DNA of 64,000 nt from NCBI GenBank assembly GCA_948467545.1, contig CAOKER010000009.1, positions 1 through 64,000 on the forward strand, written 5' to 3'. The notes under the pieces are model-generated. The model made no database searches. It was not told the origin of the DNA and worked only from the letters and a program-made list of their open reading frames with translations. Within the stretch, counting starts at the first letter, position 1. Each line of letters begins with the position of its first letter. Source of the stretch: an uncultured Eubacteriales bacterium. GTDB lineage: Bacteria > Bacillota > Clostridia > Oscillospirales > CAG-272. This document shows positions 25,416 to 34,019 of the stretch, in pieces. Position numbers and translations under genes: made by a program.

Positions 25416-26669
25416 ATGTCTGTTTCCGAAGCTTATAAGAATGCCAAAGAGATTTATGCCGAATTGGGTGTCGATACCGATTCCGCGATTTCAAGAATAG
25501 AAAAAATTCCTGTATCGATGCATTGCTGGCAGGGCGACGACGTACGCGGATTTGAAAACCCTGACGGCGATCTTACCGGCGGTATCCAAACTACCGGTAA
25601 TTATCCCGGAAGAGCTGCTACAATTAAACAGCTTCGAAGCGATTTTGAAAAAGCCGCTTCACTTATTCCCGGAAAAAAGAACATAAGTCTTCACGCAATT
25701 TATCTCGACAACTGCGGTCAGAAGGTTGACAGAAACGAAATAGAGCCGAAGCATTTTGAATCATGGATCGACTGGGCGAAAAAAGGAAGTTTCGGTATCG
25801 ATTTTAATCCGACATACTTCTCTCATAAGCTGAGCTCCGACGGCTTTACTTTGTCAAACACGGATAAGAATATCAGAGATTTTTGGATTGAGCACGGTAT
25901 CGCCTGCCGCCGCATTTCAGAGTATATCGGCCGCAAGCTCGGAACCACTGTAATCGAAAATCATTGGGTACCTGATGGATTTAAGGATATTCCTGTTGAC
26001 CGTTTTGCATACCGTGAACGTTTAAAAGAATCATATGATAAAATCTTCTCGGTAAAGCTTGACAAAAAATATCTTATTGATTCTGTTGAGGGAAAGGTTT
26101 TCGGACTCGGAGCGGAGAGCTGTACGATAGGCTCGCACGAATTCTATCTTGCGTATGCCCAGAAAAACGGTATCAGCCTGACTCTCGATACTGGACATTA
26201 TCACCCGACTGAGGTAGTATCCGATAAAATTTCATCGGCGCTTCTGTTCCTCGACGATGTTATGCTCCACGTTTCCCGTCCGGTAAGATGGGACAGCGAC
26301 CATGTAGTTATATTTGACGATGAATTGAAATACATCGCTCAGGAAATTCTCTGGGGCAGATTTGAAAACAGAGTTCATATAGGATTGGATTTCTTTGACG
26401 CGTCTATTAATCGAATCGCCGCATGGGTAATCGGAACGCGCAATATGCAGAAGGCTTTATTGTTTGCGGCAGTCGCGCCGGTCGATAAGCTTCGTTCTTT
26501 TGAAAACAGCGGCGACTACACTTCACGTTTAGCGCTGCTTGAGGAAATCAAAACGCTTCCTTTCTCCGCAGTGTGGGATTACTACTGTGAAAAGGCAGAA
26601 GTGCCGGTACGGGATAAATGGATAAATGACGTCAAGACATATGAAAAAGACGTACTGGCTAAGAGATAA
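25416..26669 (+). CDS. rhaA: L-rhamnose isomerase
   Basis: A 417-residue TIM-barrel, metal-dependent isomerase that interconverts L-rhamnose and L-rhamnulose. Recognisable are MHCWQGDDVRGFE, GGIQTTGNYPG, the metal-site region LDTGHYHPTE and VSRPVRWDSDHVV. Length matches RhaA. Ribosome site GGAGG lies 7 nt before ATG. With rhaB it covers the first two steps of rhamnose use; no rhamnulose-1-phosphate aldolase, transporter or RhaS/RhaR-type regulator is in the window. Confidence 0.95.
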   Translation: MSVSEAYKNAKEIYAELGVDTDSAISRIEKIPVSMHCWQGDDVRGFENPDGDLTGGIQTTGNYPGRAATIKQLRSDFEKAASLIPGKKNISLHAIYLDNCGQKVDRNEIEPKHFESWIDWAKKGSFGIDFNPTYFSHKLSSDGFTLSNTDKNIRDFWIEHGIACRRISEYIGRKLGTTVIENHWVPDGFKDIPVDRFAYRERLKESYDKIFSVKLDKKYLIDSVEGKVFGLGAESCTIGSHEFYLAYAQKNGISLTLDTGHYHPTEVVSDKISSALLFLDDVMLHVSRPVRWDSDHVVIFDDELKYIAQEILWGRFENRVHIGLDFFDASINRIAAWVIGTRNMQKALLFAAVAPVDKLRSFENSGDYTSRLALLEEIKTLPFSAVWDYYCEKAEVPVRDKWINDVKTYEKDVLAKR

Positions 26670-26772
26670 GCGGAGCATCACGGAATTTCCCGACGACGCA
26701 GGTAGTTTTACAAAACAAACTTAAATTGCACAGGATACTTTTGTGTCAGATTACAGCACCGTTAAAAATTAA

Positions 26773-26810
26773 TGTCCCTCACCTCCATAGGTGCGGGACA
26801 ATTTAATTTG
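26773..26810 (+). terminator. Hairpin terminator after rhaA (family C hairpin, copy C1)
   Basis: Stem TGTCCCTCACC / GGTGCGGGACA with a 6-base loop, then ATTTAATTTG. The arms and the loop CCATAG resemble the hairpins at 28255, 51508 and 52450. Confidence 0.7.
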
Positions 26811-26916
26811 TTAGTAAATGCTGATAATCTGTCTGTCATCGGCCGGTCGTTTTATCGACGACTGCAGCATAATCTTTATTTATCTATAACTAACAATTGT
26901 ACAAAAGAAGTAACAG

Positions 26917-26945
26917 TTGACACCAACTTGTAACTATGATAATAT
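26917..26945 (+). promoter_or_regulatory. Promoter of the aldo/keto reductase gene
   Basis: Perfect TTGACA (26917-26922), a 17-bp spacer and TAATAT (26940-26945). Next to it is the palindrome ACATATgATATGT (26949-26961), a possible operator. The leader to ATG 27094 is about 140 nt and has no structure I recognise. Confidence 0.65.
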
Positions 26946-27093
26946 TAACATATGATATGTAATAATATATATTCAGCACAGAACACTTTGAAAAAATAAA
27001 AAAGAATATACCATTTACTTTATCAGCGACAGTAAGTCTGCGCTCCGTAACAGATTATATATACTTTAATACAGAAGGGTGAGATACGCATAT

Positions 27094-28122
27094 ATGAAAA
27101 CGGTTACACTTGGCAGTACGGGTATTACAGTTCCGCAAAACGCTTTCGGTGCACTTCCGATACAACGTGACGATATTGATACAGCTACAAAAATACTCCG
27201 TAAAGCTTATGAAGGAGGAATGACATTTTTCGATACCGCAAGGGCATATTCCGACAGTGAAGAAAAAATAGGTATCGCTCTTTCAGATGTACGAAATAAA
27301 ATATACATAGCAACCAAAACTGCAGCAAAAACCCCTGATGAGATGAAAAGTCAGCTCGAAACCTCTCTGAAAATGCTCAAAACCGATTATATAGATATAT
27401 ATCAGTTTCATCAGTCGACATGCTGTTACCGACCGGGGGACGGCAGCGGTATGTATGAACAAATGGAGGATTTCAAGCGGCAGAGGCTTATCAGACATAT
27501 AGGAATTACATCTCATCAGATTGACGTTGCCGACGAGTGCGTCGAATCCGGCCTTTATGAAACAATGCAGTTTCCGTTCAGCTATCTTTCGGGAGCTCGG
27601 GAAATATCTCTTGTAGAAAATTGCCGCTCTCATAATATGGGATTTATAGCAATGAAAGCACTTGCAGGAGGACTGATTACAAATTCCCGTGCCGCTTTCG
27701 CATTTATGTCGAGCTTTGATAACGCAGTTCCTATTTGGGGAGTTCAGCATGAACATGAGCTTGAAGAATGGCTCTCGTATTTTAATGATACCCCTAAGCT
27801 TGATGCAGAGTTGTTGGCCGTGATTGATAAAGACAAAAAAGAACTTGCTCATGATTTCTGCCGCGGCTGCGGATATTGCATGCCGTGTCCGCAGGACATT
27901 ATGATTAACCAGTGCGCGCGCATGTCCCTTATGCTTCGACGCGCGCCGTCGCGCAACTGGCTGTCCGACTACTGGCAGACAGAAATGAAGAAGACCGAAA
28001 ACTGCGTCGAATGCGGCGCCTGTAAAAAGAAATGTCCGTATGGACTTGATACCCCGAATTTACTGAAAAAGAACTATGAAGACTATAAAAATGTCCTTGC
28101 AGGAAAGGTTAAAGTCGATTAA
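27094..28122 (+). CDS. Aldo/keto reductase with C-terminal 4Fe-4S domain
   Basis: A 342-residue protein. The N-terminal TIM barrel is of the NADPH aldo/keto reductase type: FFDTARAYSDSEEKIG carries the catalytic Asp and Tyr, and IATKT the Lys. The C-terminal ferredoxin-like part has two cysteine clusters, CRGCGYCMPCP and CVECGACKKKCP. This fusion family is common in anaerobes and probably couples a ferredoxin-linked redox reaction to a carbonyl substrate. ATG 27094 is preferred over an in-frame GTG 15 nt upstream because AAGGGTGAG is then positioned as ribosome site. It is a monocistronic transcript. Confidence 0.88.
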   Translation: MKTVTLGSTGITVPQNAFGALPIQRDDIDTATKILRKAYEGGMTFFDTARAYSDSEEKIGIALSDVRNKIYIATKTAAKTPDEMKSQLETSLKMLKTDYIDIYQFHQSTCCYRPGDGSGMYEQMEDFKRQRLIRHIGITSHQIDVADECVESGLYETMQFPFSYLSGAREISLVENCRSHNMGFIAMKALAGGLITNSRAAFAFMSSFDNAVPIWGVQHEHELEEWLSYFNDTPKLDAELLAVIDKDKKELAHDFCRGCGYCMPCPQDIMINQCARMSLMLRRAPSRNWLSDYWQTEMKKTENCVECGACKKKCPYGLDTPNLLKKNYEDYKNVLAGKVKVD

Positions 28123-28254
28123 ACTGCAATTGAGTTCAGTATATGACAGCTATATTGCAAAAACAAATAACAAGGTCGGTAAACCAAGTTTTTATTATAA
28201 CGTTTTTGGGGAAGCCGTTCTATTTAAAATTTTTAAAAAAAGCGCGTAAAAAAC

Positions 28255-28292
28255 GAAGATGTCAACCGCTTTTACAGGTGGAAAACATCTTC
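28255..28292. terminator. Bidirectional terminator between convergent genes (family C, copy C2)
   Basis: Stem GAAGATGTCAACC / GGTGGAAAACATCTTC with internal mismatches. On the minus strand it is followed by GTTTTTT, and on the plus strand by ATTTTGTTATTT. It separates the aldo/keto reductase from the ABC importer gene. Confidence 0.75.
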
Positions 28293-28298
28293 ATTTTG

Positions 28299-29819
28299 TT
28301 ATTTATTTCGCACAATATTTTCAAAATTTAAGATCTCGGCTCCAAGACTCTCTGCTTCTCCGCGAAGATGCGTAATAAGCAATACGGTATCTGAATTTTC
28401 CCTGACAAGCAAAATAATCTTTTCTTTAAGCTTTTCATCAAGTCCGCGGAAAGGTTCATCCAAAAGTAAAAGCGGTCTCTCTGAAATCAGCGCGCGCGCA
28501 ATTGAAACTCTCTGGCACATTCCGCCCGAAAGCTTTGACGGCAAAAAATCGAATGAATAATCAGGAAGACCGAATGCACCGAGCAATTTTTTTGCCTGTT
28601 CAATCGAATCCTTTTTATCCGATAATTTATAGCGCGGTGAGACGCAGGCTACATTTTCGGCGGCACTGAGCCACGGAAAAAGTCTCTGCTCCTGAAACAC
28701 AACCGCACAATCTGCAGGTTTTGCACCCGTTATTTCGCCGCTGTCTGACTTTTCAAGACCGCAGAGAATACGCATAAGGGTAGTTTTCCCGCACCCAGAC
28801 GGCCCCGTAACAGCAGTCGCGTTATGTGCCGAAATATCAAGCGTCAATTCGGAAAACACATTGACTTTCCCGAATCTTTTAGATAATTTTTTAACATGTA
28901 TATCAGAGTTAAGTTTTCCCGGAGATACAATTCTAAAGCTTGAAATTTTTTCTGCATTAAATTTTTCTGCATTAAAATTTTTCGGTTCATCTTTTATACT
29001 GCATGTAAAATCTTTTACTGCATAATCACACGATACTTTGATTTTTTCTGACGCGGCATCAAAAAATTTACGCAAAAGCTTTTCAATCAGAATGCTGAGA
29101 AAAATAACCGTGGCAGTCCAGGCAAATAAATCCGGGGTTTCAAGATAAAGCTTAGATTCGTAAACATATCTGCCGATAGAATTTTTCGGCATGCAGAGAA
29201 CCTCCGCCGCAACGCCGGATTTCCATGCAAGTCCGAGCGACGTGGCAAGACCGGCAGCAATTTCCGGTGCCGAAGACGGAATATAAAGAAGCATTAGTTT
29301 TTTAGGAAAAGAAAAACCGTAGGACAAACAAACTTCACGAAGCTTTAAATCGACGGATTTTATTCCTGCATCAATATGCGCCGTCATCACCGGAAGGACA
29401 ATCAAAGCGGAAATAAACGACGGTACCTTTTCCCTGCCGATCCAGACAAGTGCAAGAATAATAAACGATGCAACAGGCGTCGCCGTCACCACTTTTAAAA
29501 CGGGAGACAACAGTTCGCGCGCCAATCTGCTTTTATGCATCAGTATAGCAGCGGTAAAACTTGCGGCCACCGCGCATATATATCCGGACATTATTCTTCC
29601 TATCGAAGACAATGTTGATTTTATAAAAACCTGTTTTTTAACAAGTCCTATAAAACAGGTCAGAACCGACAGCGGAGACGGTAAAATAACCTCCGCATTT
29701 ACAATAAGACTTGCAATCTGCCAAATAAAAATCCAAAATGCAAAAACTCCTAATTTAAACAGAGCATCACGCGCACAGTTTTTATTTGTTTTTTTATTTA
29801 TTTCAGCTTTAATGCGCAT
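28299..29819 (-). CDS. ABC importer, permease and ATPase fused in one polypeptide
   Basis: A 506-residue fusion. Residues ~20-260 are a BPD-type permease with about six spans and the cytoplasmic EAA-loop region (LREVCLSYGFSFPKKL). Residues ~305-506 are an ABC ATPase: Walker A GPSGCGKTT, Q-loop VFQEQRLFPW, signature LSGGMCQRV, Walker B LLLLDEPF, switch His in LLITHLR. Both halves resemble the nitrate/sulfonate/taurine (SsuC-SsuB type) importers, which are normally separate genes. The linker has a small tandem repeat, NFNAEKFNAEK. A dimer would provide the complete transporter. The substrate is unknown. Ribosome site GGAGGGAG lies 3 nt before ATG. The receptor gene lies upstream. Confidence 0.9.
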   Translation of the reverse strand: MRIKAEINKKTNKNCARDALFKLGVFAFWIFIWQIASLIVNAEVILPSPLSVLTCFIGLVKKQVFIKSTLSSIGRIMSGYICAVAASFTAAILMHKSRLARELLSPVLKVVTATPVASFIILALVWIGREKVPSFISALIVLPVMTAHIDAGIKSVDLKLREVCLSYGFSFPKKLMLLYIPSSAPEIAAGLATSLGLAWKSGVAAEVLCMPKNSIGRYVYESKLYLETPDLFAWTATVIFLSILIEKLLRKFFDAASEKIKVSCDYAVKDFTCSIKDEPKNFNAEKFNAEKISSFRIVSPGKLNSDIHVKKLSKRFGKVNVFSELTLDISAHNATAVTGPSGCGKTTLMRILCGLEKSDSGEITGAKPADCAVVFQEQRLFPWLSAAENVACVSPRYKLSDKKDSIEQAKKLLGAFGLPDYSFDFLPSKLSGGMCQRVSIARALISERPLLLLDEPFRGLDEKLKEKIILLVRENSDTVLLITHLRGEAESLGAEILNFENIVRNK

Positions 29820-30090
29820 ATGCTCCCTCCTGTTTTGTTATATTAAGAATTAAAATTTACTTTCGGAAACGAATTTGTCCATTGCCGAAACGGCAAACAT
29901 TATTACCGCATTAGAACTAATTCCCAAAAATTCGTCATAAAAATATGGCGGCTATTTGTTCAATATTTAGGCGATATCCTAACTCAATTTTACTCCGATG
30001 AGTCATTTTCGCATTCTTTCTTATAGCAATGCTGCCGCTGCACAGAAATTTTATTCTTCCCGTGCGGCGGCATAAATCATATATTTTCAA

Positions 30091-31170
30091 TTAACCTGCG
30101 TTGTAATAAAAATCATCTTCCGGAAGTGCACCGCCTATTGACGACGAGTTTGCATCATAAAGAACATTAAGAAATCCTGAAAGCTGTTTTTTCATTTCCG
30201 CTCCGTCAAGATACATGATGTTGCAGTTTGGCAGAGCATTTCTTGCAATTTCCGCAGAAGCTACAATTCCATTAGATGCAATAAGCTCCGCTGCCTCTTC
30301 CTGATTATCGACAGCATAACGGACAGAAGCTTCGTATTCATTCAGGAACGATTCGACGGCCTCCGGATAGCTTTCGGCAAATTCACTTCGTACTGCTATG
30401 CATCCCTGAAGCAAACTGCTCTCATCACCGGCAACATTTTTCCACTCCTCGGTAAGATTGAGGGCGATTCTCAGGTTGTCACTGCCCTTTGTAAGTGCGG
30501 CGGTTACCTGCGGCTCCGGAAGCATACCGATTGCGGCTGACTCGGAAGCAAGACTTGCAGCAAGCTCGCTGTGCTCTGCCAGATACTCGATTTCCACATC
30601 TGAAGCGGGATCTATTCCGTTCTTGCTGAGAACATAGTTCAATATATATTCGGGAGTAGATGCCTGACCTGTCGCGTAAATTTTCTTTCCGCGAAGATCT
30701 TCAACAGAATTAATTGTATTTCCGTTTTCAAGAACGTAGAGAACTCCTCCCGTGTTGACCGCAGCCGCTTTTACTCCTCCGTTGGTTTTCTGATAAAGAG
30801 TTGCGGCAAGGTTAGTAGGAACCGCCGCAATATCGTATGTGCCCTGAATAAGTGAAGGCCCTACCTGATCGGGAGCCGTTGCAACAGTGAAATTATATTT
30901 ATTCGCAGTTTTCCCCTCCGTATTATCAGCCATAAGCTTTGCGGCGCCCATACCTGTAGGTCCCGCGAGAACGGCAATATTGATTTCCCGATCAAGACTG
31001 TTTTCAGGTTCTTTTAAAGCGGTCTCGTTGTTTGTGACCTCCGCGGTTGTATCTGCCGCTCCGGTATCATTATTACCTCCTGCTCTGTCACCGCAAGCCG
31101 TAAAACCGCACATTACGGACGCGAGAAGAAGCATAGAAGCTATTTTTTTCAGCTTTCCTTTTAATTCCAT
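30091..31170 (-). CDS. Substrate-binding lipoprotein of the ABC importer
   Basis: A 359-residue extracytoplasmic receptor. The signal peptide ends in a lipobox (CGFTACGD; Cys26 would be lipidated), followed by a Thr/Asn-rich spacer. The mature part resembles the NitT/TauT/NMT1 receptor group, with GPTGMGAAKLM near the N terminus, DIAAVPTNLAATLY and DLRGKKIYATGQASTPEYIL. The ligand cannot be read. The gap of 271 bp to the transporter gene includes a hairpin with a GCCGCCGCAC arm at 30029-30070, which could tune the expression ratio. Ribosome site AAAGGAA lies about 8 nt before ATG. Confidence 0.86.
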   Translation of the reverse strand: MELKGKLKKIASMLLLASVMCGFTACGDRAGGNNDTGAADTTAEVTNNETALKEPENSLDREINIAVLAGPTGMGAAKLMADNTEGKTANKYNFTVATAPDQVGPSLIQGTYDIAAVPTNLAATLYQKTNGGVKAAAVNTGGVLYVLENGNTINSVEDLRGKKIYATGQASTPEYILNYVLSKNGIDPASDVEIEYLAEHSELAASLASESAAIGMLPEPQVTAALTKGSDNLRIALNLTEEWKNVAGDESSLLQGCIAVRSEFAESYPEAVESFLNEYEASVRYAVDNQEEAAELIASNGIVASAEIARNALPNCNIMYLDGAEMKKQLSGFLNVLYDANSSSIGGALPEDDFYYNAG

Positions 31171-31291
31171 GGTATATTCCTTTCTTCCATATCTTTCATT
31201 ATGGATTAAGCCTATAATTTATTTTTACGGAGAAATTACGCTCCGAAAAAAACTTATTAGTTTGATTTCATCTACCTATTTATCTATATAT

Positions 31292-31324
31292 AACAGTATA
31301 TCCTGATGATTTAAACAGTATATC
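31292..31324 (-). promoter_or_regulatory. Direct repeat upstream of the receptor gene, candidate activator site
   Basis: The 11-mer AACAGTATATC occurs at 31292-31302 and 31314-31324, exactly 22 bp apart (two helical turns). On the minus strand each contains TATACT, a -10-like hexamer, but no -35 match is present. This would suit an activator-dependent promoter, possibly of the neighbouring Crp/Fnr regulator. Confidence 0.45.
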
Positions 31325-31357
31325 ACTTTTCATGACGCTTTTTTACCGTCGCGAAAA

Positions 31358-32041
31358 TTAAAGCTCACCGCTTTCAGCGTTATCGCATATAATAATTTTC
31401 CCTTCTTTATTTCGTTTTATAAATCCTGAGCCTTCCAGCATCTGCAAAGCTCTGTATACAGACGCTCTGCCAAGATTCAATGATGATGCAAGCTGCGTCA
31501 TCGACGGAACTATCAGACAACCGTCGGAATCGCGAGGCATTTCAAGCAGTATACATGAAAGCCTTTGCTCTGCCGTACCGGCTGTAACAACAGAAATTCT
31601 TTTATTGAGATAACGAATTCTGCCGGAAAGAAATTTTATATAATTTTCGGCAAGCTTAGAGTTTCCGGTAATCAATGACTCAATTTTGTCAGCCCCGAGC
31701 AATAAAACAACCGTTTTTCCCTTAGCTCTGATGTAGGAAATATACTCCGCACCCTCGGAACAAAAAAGAGCGGCCGCACCAAACACATCTCCCTTTGCGA
31801 GCATTCGCAGAATAGTACTGTTTTCCTCAAATTCTCCGGTAACAATTGCTTTTCCGGAAACTATAATCTGCAAGCCCCTGATATATTCATTCGGAGATGA
31901 TATTAAATCTCCGCTTTTAAACAGCCTCAGACACGGGCTGCACTCATATATATTTTTTAATCTCTCGCTTTCCGGTATTCCGTCAAACAAAAATATTTTC
32001 GATGCAATTGATAAATATTCATCTGAAATCTTATTTTGCAT
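31358..32041 (-). CDS. Crp/Fnr-family transcription regulator
   Basis: A 227-residue protein. The N-terminal cyclic-nucleotide-binding-like beta-roll (FKSGDLISSPNEYIRGLQII, then GKAIVTGEF) is followed by a dimer helix and a C-terminal winged helix (MTQLASSLNLGRASVYRALQ). The four-Cys FNR pattern is absent, although CSPC occurs near residue 34, so the signal is unclear. I chose ATG 32041, which gives the normal family length; the frame stays open to 32239, but that extension only translates an 18-bp tandem repeat. It lies 187 bp upstream of the receptor gene and probably controls the importer. Its own promoter has a 32-bp palindrome. Confidence 0.86.
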   Translation of the reverse strand: MQNKISDEYLSIASKIFLFDGIPESERLKNIYECSPCLRLFKSGDLISSPNEYIRGLQIIVSGKAIVTGEFEENSTILRMLAKGDVFGAAALFCSEGAEYISYIRAKGKTVVLLLGADKIESLITGNSKLAENYIKFLSGRIRYLNKRISVVTAGTAEQRLSCILLEMPRDSDGCLIVPSMTQLASSLNLGRASVYRALQMLEGSGFIKRNKEGKIIICDNAESGEL

Positions 32042-32103
32042 ACAGTTGCCCACCCCGCCGCTTCCGAGAAATAATAAAATATACGGTAACCCGTCAATAA
32101 AAG

Positions 32104-32210
32104 GCAAAGCACCGTCAAAAAGCAAAGCATCACCATATGTAAAGCACCGCTTATAGGTAAAGCGCCGCCCAAAGGCAAAGCACCGCCCAAAAGCAAAGAG
32201 CCGTCGTAAG
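32104..32210. repeat. 18-bp tandem repeat, six units, in the crp-type leader
   Basis: Units resemble GCAAAGCACCGCCCAAAA: about 32104, 32122, 32139, 32157, 32175 and 32193, mostly 18 bp each. The period is a multiple of three, which is why the frame stays open in the extended ORF. The last unit merges with family A copy A5, and similar motifs (AAGGCACAAAGC) start copy A6, so the array may be an expansion of that element's 5' part. Confidence 0.65.
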
Positions 32211-32310
32211 ACAATCAGCCGCGGATTTTTTCCCGCCACTGAAAAAACGGTGGAACCCGCCGCCTTAGAAATGCCTTAAAGGCGGGGAAAATCTTGCTTT
32301 AGCTATATTG
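32189..32310 (+). repeat. Family A dispersed element, copy A5
   Basis: It aligns with copy A6: GCCGTCGTAAGACAATCAGC, then AAAAAACGGTGGAACCCGCC, then the terminal box ATCTTGCTTTAGCTATATTG at 32291-32310. Stems include CCCGCCgcctta / ttaaaGGCGGG and CCAC/GTGG. It lies within the predicted leader of the Crp/Fnr gene. Confidence 0.6.
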
Positions 32311-32337
32311 AAAAACAAGCTTATACTCCTTCAGGCA

Positions 32338-32372
32338 ACAAAAAGTGTATCATATGATACACTTTTTGTCAA
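32338..32372 (-). promoter_or_regulatory. Promoter of the Crp/Fnr gene overlapped by a 32-bp perfect palindrome
   Basis: On the minus strand TTGACA (32372..32367), a 17-bp spacer and TACACT (32349..32344). The perfect palindrome at 32338-32369 has left arm ACAAAAAGTGTATCAT, and its centre TGTAT-N6-ATACA looks like a Crp/Fnr half-site pair. Binding there would block the promoter, so autoregulation is likely. The leader from here to ATG 32041 is about 290 nt. Confidence 0.75.
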
Positions 32373-32571
32373 TAGTTACGGCAATTATTTTATAACAATT
32401 TATTTCGCAACTCCGTTTGAGATTTTTAAATTCTTTGATTTACGGCAGTTATTATATAAGAAAAGTAAACCTCTCAAGGCAAATGTAACTTCTTAACGCC
32501 ACTCTTACTTTTAATTTGAAAATATATTTATATATAAGTTATAAGAAATCGTGTCAAAAACAAAAAAACAC

Positions 32572-32599
32572 TTGAAATTTTATAAAATTGTGATATACT
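32572..32599 (+). promoter_or_regulatory. Promoter of the T-box-pheST transcript
   Basis: TTGAAA (32572-32577), a 16-bp spacer and TATACT (32594-32599), about 20 bp before the first T-box sequences. Confidence 0.6.
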
Positions 32600-32619
32600 A
32601 ATATACAGTATTATATTTA

Positions 32620-32877
32620 AAATGCAAGGATGCGGCCGGAGCTACTGTGTTTTTGCCGTTCAGAGAGTGACGGTCATTGGCTGGAAGCCGTCTGCGGCGT
32701 GCAGTATCTCATTTCTCCGCGGAGCATACTCGGTGAAGAATTTTCGGTAGCCGAATACGGATGGTTTCCGTTATAAAACCGTCGAGCGTTTGTCTGTGGA
32801 ATCACACGGCAGAAATTAAGGTGGTAACGCGAAGGTAAACTCCTCCGTCCTTTTGTTGACAGGACGGATTTTTTTAT
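32620..32877 (+). promoter_or_regulatory. T-box leader controlling pheS-pheT
   Basis: A tRNA-sensing leader. The T-box sequence AATTAAGGTGGTAACGCG is at 32814-32831; its TGGT pairs with an ACCA tRNA end. Stem I carries AGAGAGTGACGG and GCTGGAAGCCGTC. A Phe specifier lies in GAATTTTCGG at 32738-32747 (TTT or TTC). The terminator stem TCCGTCCT / AGGACGGA (32844-32868) is followed by a T run. Uncharged tRNA-Phe would favour the antiterminator and turn on pheST. Confidence 0.93.
32844..32877 (+). terminator. T-box regulated terminator
   Basis: Stem TCCGTCCT / AGGACGGA with a 9-base loop followed by TTTTTTT. The left arm overlaps the sequence that would pair with the T-box in the antiterminated form. 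Confidence 0.9.
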
Positions 32878-32975
32878 TGTCAGATCCTCGACGGTGCCGC
32901 AAAAAAGTTTATTATAAATCAGAGTTTATAAGTTTTATATGTAAGCTCGAAGACAGGAAAGGAAGGATTTTATAA

Positions 32976-33998
32976 ATGAAGGAGAAGCTGAAACATATAC
33001 GGACATCAGCCTTAGAGCAGCTGGACGCTGCAGACAGTACAGAAAAGCTGGAACAGCTTCGGGTAAAATTTCTCGGAAAAAAAGGAGAGCTGACCGCCGT
33101 GCTCCGAGGTATGGGTGCGCTGTCTCCGGATGAAAGGCCCGCGATCGGTCAGATTGCAAACGAGATCCGCGAATCTGTCGAAAAAATGATTGCGGAAAAA
33201 AAGGAAAAACTTTCGGCTGAGTTTTTGCAGCACAGGCTGGAAAGCGAAAAAATCGACGTTACAATGCCCGCAAAACGGTTTAATATCGGACATCGGCACC
33301 CTCTTGCTCAGGTTGAGGATGAAATGTGCGGCATTTTTCGTTCTATGGGATTTGATATCGAAGAGGGGCCGGAAGTAGAGACCGACTATTACAACTTCCA
33401 GGCGCTTAACACACCCGAAAATCACCCCGCCCGTGATTCACAGGACACTTTCTATATAACCGACAATATTCTTCTGCGCTCGCAGACGTCTTCGGTGCAG
33501 GTTCATGCGATGGAGCGCGCAGGAAAACCTCCGATCCGAGTCGTATCTCCGGGCAGAGTTTACCGTTCCGATGCGGTTGACGCAACACATTCTCCGATGT
33601 TTCACCAGCTCGAAGGGCTTGTCGTAGACAAAGACATAACTATGGGAGACCTTAAGGGAACTCTTGAAACCTTTGCACGAAGAATGTTCGGAAATGATAC
33701 GAAAATAAGATTCCGTCCGCATCATTTTCCGTTTACCGAACCGTCCGCAGAAATTGACATTTCATGCTTTATGTGCGGAGGAAAAGGCTGTAAAGTCTGC
33801 AAAGGAGAGGGATGGATCGAGATACTCGGCGCCGGAATGGTTCACCCGAACGTTTTAAGCTGTTCGGGAATAGATCCTGACGCATATTCAGGCTTTGCAT
33901 TCGGAATGGGTATTGAGAGAATTGCAATGAAAAAATATTCAATAGACGATATGCGTCTGCTCTATGAAAATGACCTGCGCTTCCTGCGTCAATTCTGA
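32976..33998 (+). CDS. pheS: Phenylalanyl-tRNA synthetase alpha subunit
   Basis: A 340-residue catalytic subunit of the alpha2-beta2 class II synthetase. The N-terminal coiled coil (1-~90) binds tRNA. The aminoacylation core has [10 protein letters not shown], motif 2 with [20 protein letters not shown], the Cys-rich loop [16 protein letters not shown], and motif 3 [13 protein letters not shown]. Ribosome site GGAAGGA lies 9 nt before ATG. It is controlled by the T-box leader and followed 21 bp later by pheT. Confidence 0.97.
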   Translation: MKEKLKHIRTSALEQLDAADSTEKLEQLRVKFLGKKGELTAVLRGMGALSPDERPAIGQIANEIRESVEKMIAEKKEKLSAEFLQHRLESEKIDVTMPAKRFNIGHRHPLAQVEDEMCGIFRSMGFDIEEGPEVETDYYNFQALNTPENHPARDSQDTFYITDNILLRSQTSSVQVHAMERAGKPPIRVVSPGRVYRSDAVDATHSPMFHQLEGLVVDKDITMGDLKGTLETFARRMFGNDTKIRFRPHHFPFTEPSAEIDISCFMCGGKGCKVCKGEGWIEILGAGMVHPNVLSCSGIDPDAYSGFAFGMGIERIAMKKYSIDDMRLLYENDLRFLRQF

Positions 33999-34019
33999 TA
34001 AGAAGGGGGAAACTTAATA

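Noticed and set aside
32042..32239. N-terminal extension of the Crp/Fnr protein
   Set aside because: It translates an 18-bp tandem repeat and a spacer, while the protein from 32041 has the normal family length and a plausible ribosome site.
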